From Opisthocomus hoazin (lineage: Eukaryota; Chordata; Aves; Opisthocomiformes; Opisthocomidae): a stretch of DNA of 64,000 nucleotides. How positions within the stretch are numbered: the stretch's first letter is position 1; every line of letters begins with the position of its first letter. Position numbers and translations under genes: made by a program. Positions 51,801 to 61,770 of the stretch are shown piece after piece. Location of the stretch: contig NC_134429.1 of NCBI RefSeq assembly GCF_030867145.1, forward strand, positions 18,771,115 through 18,835,114, in the 5' to 3' direction. The notes beneath the pieces were generated by a model. That model made no database searches. It saw only the letters and a program-made list of their open reading frames with translations, and had not been told where the DNA came from.

Positions 51801-54800
51801 TTTTCCACGTCCCAGCTGGGAATATCTTTCCACATCCCAAAATCACGTAGAAAAAGATTCTGTGGAACTTGTAGTCTCTGTTCATGAGGAATCCAAGGGC
51901 TAGGGGCATGAGTCCTGTTCTTGATGAAATTGCTAGGATATGAGGAGATTGTTGTAGGTGAAAAGAAAAAAGCACCAATGCTGAAGAAAGAAAAGAACCT
52001 GATTACTTGAATCTGACTGGTCTTTGCTATGTAAAAGACAGGAATAGGGATCTGCACTGTGTAAGGGCAATTTGTGAGAGCTACTCATAAAAAGGACAGT
52101 AACATTCTGCCCTACTCATACCTGTTCCATGCCTGTGATTAAAGGCCTGGGCTGTCCCAAAAATCACTCATTGTCAATATGCATCCCAGACTTCAAGATC
52201 AGGCTGAGGTCCATTCTTAGCATGATCTAAAGGAATTCACACAAGTGCGAGAAATGAAAGGTCCTCCAAATTCTGCAGCTTACCAGAATATAAGGTGACC
52301 CTTCGAGGGGCAAGAAGCTACAACCCCCTTCTGCTGACACTGTGACTGCAGCCAATCTGTCACTGCCTCACTTTAAGACTGTTATAAAACAGTCTACGAG
52401 GCTGCAGAGGTGCCAGTTACTCCAGTCAGCAAGCTCCTTGGCTTCCCACCAGGTCGTTGGGCGCACAGCTCCCTCTTACCCTAGTTACTAATGGGTACTC
52501 AGATACCCATCAAGTCTTTTCCACAGACCAATGAAACCTAAGAGAGGTTTATTTATTACATGAGGCTTCATGTCAAATCCACCCGCCAATAAAGTCTCTA
52601 AATTGAAATGCCTGTGGAGGGGTCAGTCCTATTTGCAGCACTCTGACTCATGGAGCAGAGAAGGTGAGGGCTGAAGCAGCCAGTCCAGCAGCAAATTTAC
52701 AGTTTAGTGGGGTTTACGCTGCACCTGTGGAGACGTTTTATGGATATATTTCAGTGGTGCTATTGCAAGGGTGTTGCTACAGCTGCACTGGAAGGGCTGC
52801 GGGCAGGGCAGAGCAAATCTGCATAGCCCCGTACAGGCATTTTTCCTCCCGTGAGAGCGGCCAAGCCACAAGCAGAGGCGGTGGCCACTCTGTGCAAGCA
52901 GCATTGCCCTCTGCTGGGGGCGTTTCAGCCCAGCCCGGGGGCTCCCCAGTCCCTTCCTCCAAACAAAGCTTGCCAAACTCCTCCTGAGCAAGGTGGCCTT
53001 CTCCGAGACGCAGGGCACCTATATGCTGCAGCTGGAAGGCAAACAAGAGCTGCCAACAGCATGCTAGTGCCAGGGCCCACTGCATAAGCAGCAACACCCA
53101 AGGCTGCCATGGCCTAACAAAAGTGTTTCTTTAGCAAAGTTTTGCTGATGGATTCCAGCAGCGGAAAATTCAGCATGGCTATCTGAGCAAGCTCCACAAG
53201 CAGCTGAGGGCTGGGAGAAGGTATCATATACCTGTATGCAAGGCCTGCACTTTCTGCCTCGGGACCCATTCACTTCTATTTTCCACCTATTTATTCTGCT
53301 CATCACTCCAACACTTTAACAGCAACACGACTGAAAGGCTGTGATCCACTCGAGATGCAGCTGAAATTACAAAAATGGAGCTAACAACCTCTTGCACAAA
53401 ATTAGTGTTTCACTCACTCTATACGTATATGATGATAGCTGAGCATTCAGCATCTTAGGTACATCCAGTTTCAGCTGACTTCATTCACAGTTCTCTCAAC
53501 ATATGCAATATCTATTTAGAGTAATTAGCACTGAAAGTTTACAAATCAGAATTAAAAAAACAACATAAAACCTAAGGGTTAGATGGAATCACTTCCTTCA
53601 GAAAAGTTCTACAAGCATTCATCATACAAAATTCACTGCTGGCGAACCCAATTTCCAGTTGGTTGGAACACTGGCCCATCTGAGAAAAATAATTGCCCAG
53701 ACAGCACTCAGTAACTCACGTGTATCGGTGACACAGAGATTCAATGCAGATCAACACTCGGACATTATCTCTGGCTCGGAGTTGGACTTTACTCTTCAAC
53801 TCACTGTGGTCTGGAAAGGAAGGGAAGAAATATAAGCACTTTCTCAACATAGCAGACCACCAGCTGCTGGTGTTTGGCTTAACAGAGACACCAGTAACCT
53901 TGTGACTTGTTAAGAAAGCGCCCTTCTGGAACTGGATTATAAAATACTTCGTCACTGAACGTTTAGAACTATTGAATGAATGCACTGGTGACAAAACACA
54001 GTCAAAACTGCCCTGATGCAGTTCTACATCATGAAGTTAATTTCTTCTAAAGTCTTTTATGGAAGCCGCAGCTTCCACACATGAATATATTTGGTCACTA
54101 AACTCATCTGCCATAAGGAGTGTTAATTTGTTTGGTTTGCATGGAGCAGCCTGCTGTGGCTATCGGTCTGTGACAGTACCCAGCTCGAAGGACAGGGTTT
54201 TGTGCCATGGTACCAAAGGGAGAGCTCACTGCAAAGGGCTGCCTTCTAATCTAACAGGACCCAGAGAGTTCTCCAGAACTCCCTCCTGCACCTTTCAAGC
54301 AGTACAGAAAAGGCTTCTGTGGACAACACTCACCAATGTGGACATTGGCTGAAAACTGGTAGATGCCAGACACAGGTGCTGTGAAACGTCCTGTTGCCAG
54401 ATTTAATCCCGTCCCCCGGAGAAAAGCTCCTTTGGCCAGAGGCTGCAAGATAAGAAGAGCAGAGGCTGAACAAGTCCCCAGCACTCTCAACAATTACTTC
54501 TGCCCATGACAAGGAACAAGTTTACATGCATGAGCAGAAAGTTGAAAAAATTTGCAAGACTCCTGCCTTATCTCCCCAGAACACACCTTCCAGATGGGCG
54601 CTCTTGCAGCATTTGATGCCTGCAAAACGCAAAATGATCAGTATGAGACATGAAGATGCCCTTTTTGCTCACTGCCCAACTCTTCTAATTCGTCTTGACT
54701 CAGACTGTGTTCACTGCATCCCCATGCTCTGCCAGTCCTAGTGGTCTCTAGCCTCCACTGACATTCTGATATACAAACTTCCCATTATTTGGGTCAAGAG

Positions 54801-57800
54801 GTCCCTACTACTCCCAAAGATTTCCCAGATGGGGCCAAGCAGTGCCCCCAGGTTAAAAACTTGGAACCTTTTACACTGCTTTTGCGACACAAGCACAGAG
54901 GAAACACTCATATGGGTCTCCAGAGGTTTTCTACCCAATTCAGGTCTAAGTCAGATGGATTTGACACTGTCAAAGAACAAGTGCTTGGATTCTTACATAT
55001 TCCATATTTAGTTTCATTTTGTTCTAGCCTTGGATTCTAGAGAACAGACAAAAATGTAGTAGAATAGCACGCAGCTTCTCCTCATGGCAAGGAAGCAGTC
55101 TTAAGTCAAACTTGCAGCGGATTATCTGACTCAGACTAAAATAAACTCTGTGAGAAATGTTTATTGTTAGTTTTGGCCTGCCCAATATGAATTTGGCTAG
55201 AGCTGGGGAGAAGCAGGAGTGGCTTCAATGGGCCAAGAAAGCACGTTAGTCAGACTCTGCTTCCACCGCAAGGGCATTCTGTGCAATGTGAACGCATTCC
55301 CATGCACGCTGTCCTGAGAGATTTGCCCCACATTGGTTTTATGGGACAGAAGAGCTGCTCAAATCAGATTCTGTAAAGGCACACACACTGCTATGTCCTT
55401 GCATGCACAAATGCACAACTGAGCGATCTCAACAGCTCAACATTTGAATGTGCTTTCTAATACTAGATGGCAAAAGGGGCCTGAGACACAGCGAACAAAT
55501 TTGTAGCAGTGCTGCCACAGGTGCTATTACACTAAAAAAAAAAAAAAGCAGTGGAACACCTTTGTTCAAGGACCAGAAGGGAGTTAATTGCCTCCCCATT
55601 CTGGTTCGTTACAGCTAGAAACTGCCAGGTTTCACAGTGCAGGGTAGGAATAATTCATCTAGTTTTCTCTTTGAAAGAAAGTAAGGCTACAAATATTTGG
55701 GTCTGGTGGTGTTTGTTTAGAGAGTTACTACATGGTAGGAGTGAAATGACTAACCTGCCTTTATTCAGCAAATCCCAGGCAAGGCTCACAAAAGAGTAAT
55801 TTCCAGTCCTTATTTACCAAGCTCTAGCTGTAGTCTTAAATTTTACAGAACTTTACTAGAAATATTTTATGTATGCATATGGTGGTGAAAATATATCCAT
55901 GTGCAACAGCAGTGGCACAATTTTACATATGTAAAATGGGAAAACAGTAATAATGAACAGCAGAACAACTACATTTCATAGAATGATTTCCAATTCTCTG
56001 TATTTATCAACGTGCACTGATGTGTGCCTATGTGCACATACACGCACACAGAAGGAGCTGTGTTCTTCATGCATACACACATGGACAACAGAACAGCTAC
56101 CCTAGCAGCCTATGGAAGAAGCTTGATTCCATTCTTATGCTATCACTACAGCATCACTTTTGGCAATGCTATTTTTTATTTACTGCACTGAAAGAGCAGA
56201 TCCAAGCCCTGTATGTGCAAAACTGTACTGCATAGTTAGTTCATTCCTTTCTTGTTACAGCTATTAGCAGAACCAGCAACATAATTCCAAAACCACTGGC
56301 TGAGCATGGAAGACAATATTAGGCACCAGTAAATTACCACTGATAAAACATTCCTGTTTCTTCATGCCTTCTGTGGCTTTGTTATTCTTTTGCTCATAGA
56401 AATAGACAATGCAGGGAGAGGTTCTCTGGGCAAAATATTCCATTAAACCCCATGCCAATTAGAACTCCCTGCTGCATTTGCTGCCTCACAGAGCATACTC
56501 GCCTAGCTGCTTCAAACACTGCAGGGATTTATATCTGAGAAGCTAACTACCTGCACACAGCTATTTCAGCAGGCAGACCAAAGGCAAACAAGTTAGCATC
56601 CAGCCATTCTGTACAAACCAAGGTCAGCTTCTCTTCCTCAGTTCATCTCCCTCACATACTCCATAGTTCACTTCCAGGTGGAAAACAGGAACCACGCACA
56701 GAGAATTTGAGATATGAGAAACACTGTGGAAAGCAACGCATTGACTTATCTGTCATTAAAACAAATGATAACCCAGCCTGCACAGCAACCACAATGCACA
56801 GGGGATGTGCCAATCTCCTGAAGCAGGAATAAAATTGAACTGCCAAAGGTAGACATCTAGCTTGACCTCAAGACACAAGAGACACCAGGACTTCTGGGAT
56901 CTTGCACCACGAAAAGCACGTGGGCCACCTTAGCCTTAAATGATCTCATTCCAGCGACGTTCCCGGGCCCCAGATAAACCCCACTTCCATTGCCTGTCAG
57001 AGGCTGCACTTACTTCAGTTCTTGCTGTGTAAAGCACCTTTCTGAAAGCTTTTGCAAGAGGCAATCATTAGAAACCTCAAAGCATGAGATACAGGAGGAA
57101 GACATACAGGGAAGGGAGTACCACACATTTCATTCCAGATACTAAGGAAATTGTGAGACCAAGAGGAAGAGAGGGAGGGAATGTTCTTGGAGGAAATTTA
57201 GCATGGAAGGATGAGAAAATGATCGCATGCTCTCAATACTCAAGGTCAGAGTGACTTAGACACCATACTCAAGTGACAGAGTATAGAAGTAACAGGCCAT
57301 TTCTCAGCACAGGTTCTTTCCACTATCTCAGAATGCTTTGGGTGAGGTCCAAATCCAGGAATCTGAGTCAATCCCTATCATCTCACTGAGAAGTATCAAA
57401 ATGCTGGCTTCTTCACACTATTAAGCTGACAGAATGAAAGAAGGGGAATTCTCACTCTCTCCCCCCCTCGGATGGTTTAAAGACAATGTTTTCATCTTTG
57501 CAAGAGCATCCACTGTCTCCCTCCCTGCTAAATTCCCCTATATCAGAGCACAAGCTAAAACCAGACACTTCTTGTCCCAAAGCTGAAATGAAAGGCTGGC
57601 ATCCAGAGGCCTGCCAGCCCTCCCACATCAGCTTCAGGGCCAGAAGCAATTAGAAAGAAGCTAGGCATACGGTAACAAGGCATGGGAAGCATCAGCCTAC
57701 GCACTGATTGCTGAGATGTCTTTATTCACATTTTCCCTCCTAATTAATGAGGCAGCAGATCTCTCTAGCCCTGCCCACACTTCAAGTACAATCTTGCCTC

Positions 57801-60800
57801 TGTGCCAGCACCCACAGTGCTGTCAAACCAGGCTTCCACAAGTGTATCTGGGAAAGATCCAAGAAAGTACCCTACTTAGAACAGAACCACTGCCTCTAGT
57901 CCTGCAGCTGTGAGAAGTCCTAGCACTAAACTACTCCATAGGAAAGGATCTGCTGGACAGGATTCTTCAGAAATGGGACTCAGCACAGCCTGGAAGAAAG
58001 CTCAGCACCTTACTACATGGACACTGTTAGCAAACTCTGCTGATGGAAACTCATTTTCCCTGTTCATACTCTTCCAACTCCCATCACAAAAGCAACCATG
58101 TATCTGAAGGCCTTGTGCCATCAGACAGTCTTTGTGACTCGAAAGTCTAAAATAAGTATCCTCAACTACCAAGTAACTGTTTTTAGCTATTACTTTGCAT
58201 ATCATATACACTTCAAATTCAGATCCTATTTCCAGCTGGTTCAGAAATGGTTAATTGAAGTTTTAACATCAAATTCAACAGCTTGCTTGTAACCATGGTT
58301 ATAATGCCCCATAGCATCCCATGATGGTGTGCTTGTCATTATAACATGACCATAATGAAATTATGCAGGTAACTTTTATTAGTCTTCTGTAAAACATTGC
58401 ATAAAGAATTTGAGCATCAGGACTGGTCCATCTAACAAAATGATGACTCTTACTTTGGATCACAAATTTATAAGCAATGGTTTCTGTCTGCCTCTGACTT
58501 TGTTCTACATCTGAAGGTTACTCTGAAATCAAACAGGGTGTGCACTGAAAAAAAGAACAGATCCTTCAGACAAATGCCAAACATGGACATGTCTTTCTCC
58601 ATCATTAACTGAAACAAAAAGACTGACTGTTGTTTGGACCTGTGAGACAGCACTCTCTTGCACAGACCTGTCAGAACTTCAGTAAGAACTGTAATGAGAT
58701 TCAGTTGGGCTGCAAGAGAGGAATAAAGTCTGCCTCTTAGGTTTGTCAGGAAGGAGAGGACTCAAAGCTAAATGTCTATCTTACTGCAGTTGAGCTTCAG
58801 TGCCGAGATCACCATACAAGATTCTGCTTTTGTCAATCACAAAAAAAGTAGTGCTATATTCACGGCATCCAAGCCTGAGACAAGCTTCTAGCATTAGTCT
58901 GCCCTTCCAGGAAACACCTTTATCCACAAAGCCACCTAGCAGCTTTTCAGACTAGGGGAACTACAGCTGATCTACACAAATGGCTGTTGTGGAGTTGCAC
59001 AGGTTCAGTCTGTAATCCCTTCTCACCGACTGGAAGTTCTGAAGTTCTACCAGCGTCTTCTTGTCTACAATGACTTGTCCTTTTAGCTTGCAATGGAATG
59101 CTTCCTCTACACGTCTGTGGGGTGAAACTTCCTCCAAGGAGAGCAGCAGTGGAGGCACCTGGCTAGGATGGGCTGAAACAGCCAGGGATGCTCGATGCTC
59201 AATGGCTTCTGAAAAGAAAATAAAAAGTATAGGAAAATAAAGGCTTAGTTCAAGAGCTTGGTCTATGAAGCCATTAGTTGTGCGACTAGACTTCTGTACT
59301 CCACACTTGAACTAAGCAGCACTGGGGAAACATCTTTTCAAACTTCTGATTGGCAGATAGGGCAATGCTTTAAGGTAAACATTTGCAAAGCCAGCTATTT
59401 GCCAAGGTGATTATCAAAAGATGATGATCACAAAAGCACAAAGCTCTTACAGCTTTACCTTTTAATATCTCCTTAAATTCCTGAAGAAGGACTTCCTGGG
59501 TGACTTCAGCACCAGGTGCTCCTGGAGGTCCCTGGGGGCCAGGAGGTCCTGGGGGCCCAACAAGGCCACGCTAAGGAAGTAACCAAAGAAAAACATGTGA
59601 ACTAGAACCAGGCAATTGGACAGACAGACCAAAAATTGTCTCAGTCAGAGCCAGTTCTACAGGGCCATCAGCCACATGAGCAGCCCCCTCCACTATCAGT
59701 TCAACTATGGGCCTGATGCAGTAAATCTTAAACTGACTCTTCAGCCAGCTGTGAATTCCAACACTTGGAATTTACTCATGTCTTTATGTGGGAGGATAAA
59801 CTTTGCTCAGGTAGACACTAACTGGTTCTTCAAGTACATATATATACAGTGTGAAGCATAACAGGCACAAGTCTAAGTCCACTGCTTCTGTATCTTCTCA
59901 TATCGCCAAAGTAACAAACTAGCTTTTAAGCTTCTTATTCTGCCTGTTCGCTAACTAGAATAGCCATCTAGCCTCACTTTTCATTATTCACATATATTGC
60001 TCAGACATAACGATCACATACATGAATGTTTGGTGTGACAGTAGAGCTCTCAAAAAATGAAACAGTTTATTCAAAACACCTGTAAATGTTAGCCACACAC
60101 ACATCAGATCTTTAAACTCGTAGTGCAAACATGCAACAGTTATCAATGCTATTTTGATGTATATTCTTCCCAGGGAGTTCCTGTTTCCTCAATGAAACTG
60201 CAATAAACTTGCATGGGAGCACGCCTGCCTATCAGCTGAGAAATAAAAGGAAATGATTAAAAGCATTCAAGATTGTCTAAGCAGCAGATTAAAAGTGCAC
60301 ACATGATCAAGCATCACTCAGCAGATGATCAGTAATTCATTAATTTAAAGTAAATGACTTGTCCACACCTTAATACATTCTTTGATATACCTGGACTTTA
60401 TCCAGTAGAAGGAAAAAAAAGAAATGTTACTTTTATTTCTACTGAGCAGTTAAAAAAACAAAAAAAGCTCAGTCCAAGAAACAGCTGGTTTAAAGAAAAA
60501 TGAACATTTACAGTGGAACTCACATACCTCATCTTACAAAGCATATAGCACTTACTGTCTCAAACTTCTCCAAAATACTTCTAGACATTAAACACAAAAC
60601 CGAACATGCAGCACTCTGGGGTGGGTAGGCAAAAGCTGGAGCATACAAAACACCTTGCATATCAGCAGTAGGAAGGGAAGCCACGGTGCACATTTATTAG
60701 CTGATGGCAATCTAGCAATAACCTACTAATTTCTTGTCTTTCCCTTTGCATCTCTTTTTAGAGGTATTGCCATCATCTGGGCGGTGAACAAAGGAGATCC

Positions 60801-60846
60801 AGGTCCGTCGTGGATCTGTGATTCGAGGATCTGGAGATTCTAGGAT
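48717..60846 (-). CDS. C1QTNF12: C1QTNF12 (adipolin/CTRP12), exons 2 to last; first exon not found
   Basis: Secreted metabolic hormone of the C1q/TNF-related family; in mammals it is made largely by fat and improves insulin action (family knowledge). Seven minus-strand exons join with intact phase into 263 residues plus stop: 60727-60846, 59459-59570, 59027-59208, 54334-54442, 53720-53810, 49420-49498, 48717-48815. Counting from the first residue seen: a basic linker (1-40), a short Gly-X-Y collagen stretch (about 42-61), a helix-like segment (62-80), a proline/leucine linker, then the C1q domain (about 112-263) with Cys at 117, 196 and 201. The motifs [38 protein letters not shown] and [10 protein letters not shown] match adipolin better than its paralogue erythroferrone. 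Human adipolin is about 302 residues, so roughly 40-60 N-terminal residues, including the signal peptide, are missing. Introns are about 1156, 250, 4584, 523, 4221 and 604 nt. Confidence 0.93.
49420..49498 (-). CDS. C1QTNF12: C1QTNF12 C1q-domain exon ([15 protein letters not shown])
   Basis: 79 nt, starts in phase 2 and ends in phase 0 (CTGCAG|GTAAGC). The acceptor is TTTTGCTGCTGTTTAG. It encodes [19 protein letters not shown] and then HGFLQLQ, matching GLESNS-x-x-FT of adipolin. Confidence 0.93.
53720..53810 (-). CDS. C1QTNF12: C1QTNF12 C1q-domain exon ([13 protein letters not shown])
   Basis: 91 nt, starts in phase 1 and ends in phase 2 (TACAC|GTGAGT). The acceptor is TTCCCTTCCTTTCCAG. It encodes [15 protein letters not shown] followed by [12 protein letters not shown]. 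The paired cysteines in ICIESLC are characteristic of the adipolin/erythroferrone branch of the CTRPs. Confidence 0.93.
54334..54442 (-). CDS. C1QTNF12: C1QTNF12 C1q-domain exon ([17 protein letters not shown])
   Basis: 109 nt, starts in phase 0 and ends in phase 1 (ATTG|GTGAGT). The acceptor is CTTCTTATCTTGCAG. It encodes [32 protein letters not shown] (split here as [14 protein letters not shown] and [18 protein letters not shown]), the most conserved block of the C1q/TNF jelly-roll fold. Confidence 0.93.
59027..59208 (-). CDS. C1QTNF12: C1QTNF12 linker and start of C1q domain
   Basis: 182 nt, starts in phase 1 and ends in phase 0 (CAGTCG|GTGAGA). The acceptor is TTTTCTTTTCAG. It encodes a Pro/Leu-rich linker followed by [10 protein letters not shown] and [13 protein letters not shown], the first strand region of the C1q-like domain. 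The linker between the helix and EAFHC looks about ten residues longer than I recall for human adipolin. Confidence 0.92.
59459..59570 (-). CDS. C1QTNF12: C1QTNF12 collagen-like exon
   Basis: 112 nt, starts in phase 0 and ends in phase 1 (AAAG|GTAAAG). It begins with Arg, completing KKLR, then has about seven Gly-X-Y triplets rich in GPP and GPQ. After these comes the segment [16 protein letters not shown], which matches the post-collagen helix of adipolin. The collagen stretch is very short compared with most CTRPs, as is usual for this member. Confidence 0.92.
60727..60846 (-). CDS. C1QTNF12: C1QTNF12 exon 2 (basic linker)
   Basis: 120 nt, phase 0 at both ends, 40 residues. The acceptor is a clean pyrimidine tract ending in TTTAG and the donor is TTA|GTAGGT. 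It encodes [12 protein letters not shown], the block that identifies the family, then an N-glycosylation sequon (NTS, residues 27-29), a basic run containing Cys33, and ends in KKL. The first codon of the next exon is Arg, so KKLR forms across the junction. This fits the KKXR site at which mammalian CTRP12 is reported to be cut by furin (PCSK3). Confidence 0.9.
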
Positions 60847-61742
60847 CTAAAGAGAAACAAGAATAAAAACTGGTATCACCATATCTCTTTGGCCACTACG
60901 TGGATTCAAAGAATTCAAAGTTTCCATACCAGACTGTTGTCTGCTGCCTAAACCACATCCTTGGTCCAAACACGCCGCATTTGAGGGGACACTGAAGGTG
61001 GGATAAAATGGGACTTTACACTTTTGTAACAAGCAATTCAGTCTGGATTATCCAGTACCACGTCACTTTTGTCTTCATTTACAGGAGCATTACAAATGCA
61101 GGATGGTACTTCAATCCGAGTTGTGACACAGCATACGAAAGACATCGGCCTTTCAAAGAGCCCCATGAGAGTGGGATTTTCTTCTTCATAGTTTACAGGC
61201 TAAGCCTGCCAGCAGAAATGTCCCCAAATCCAGAAGATGCTGCCCTTAAAACAGCAAAATTCCTTCCCATAAGTCAATATGCTATCACCTGCAGGGCCTC
61301 CCAGCTCCCCTGGCTTAAGAAATCAGTAAGAGCCAAGGGCTGGGAGCCAGTGTACCTCAGAGACCTTCCTCCAGCTGCTGAGACTCTCAGCCCTCTGACA
61401 GTCCTAATACGTGCCACGGAAAACATGCCCAGACACCAGAGATTGTTCACCACTGGCATCTGACATTTATCAGCTGGATCAATCAAGCAATACAGGGAGA
61501 TTAAAATGTACAGAAAACCTTGAAATGCTCCATAGCTTTCAAATCACAGGCTGTAGAGTGACAAATGTGCACACAGAAAGAAAAAAAACAACCAAAAACA
61601 ATTCCCAACGAAAAACAAAGTCTATTTCTGATCACAGAAAAGAGGTCCACTGGCAAATTTTACTACCTTGCCCATTCCTGTGTTCTGCAAGCATATCGTA
61701 GCCATAGAGAAATTATCCAGAGAAGCTTTGACATTACAGTGC

Positions 61743-61770
61743 CTAGTTCTGGATCCCTTCTAAACAAAGT
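61743..61770 (-). CDS. Unrecognised gene, terminal exon e (coding part)
   Basis: The acceptor CATCCTCTCTTCTGTCCAG is excellent and lies 75 nt after the donor of exon d. One base completes an Arg codon, then LCLEGIQN and TAG. No AATAAA or ATTAAA was noticed shortly downstream on this strand, so the 3' end is unproven. Confidence 0.45.

Noticed and set aside
55978..55995. CATAGAATGATT resembling a CR1 terminus
   Set aside because: Only about 12 bases match and no element follows.
48717..60846. Assignment of the C1q-domain gene as erythroferrone (ERFE/FAM132B)
   Set aside because: The paralogue shares the layout, but motifs such as [33 protein letters not shown] and [10 protein letters not shown] fit adipolin clearly better.
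61290..61463. Frame starting MPVVNNLWCLGMFSVARI as exon 1 of C1QTNF12
   Set aside because: It ends at a possible phase-0 donor (CTGCAG|GTGATA), but the hydrophobic core is weak for a signal peptide and nothing matches adipolin N-termini.
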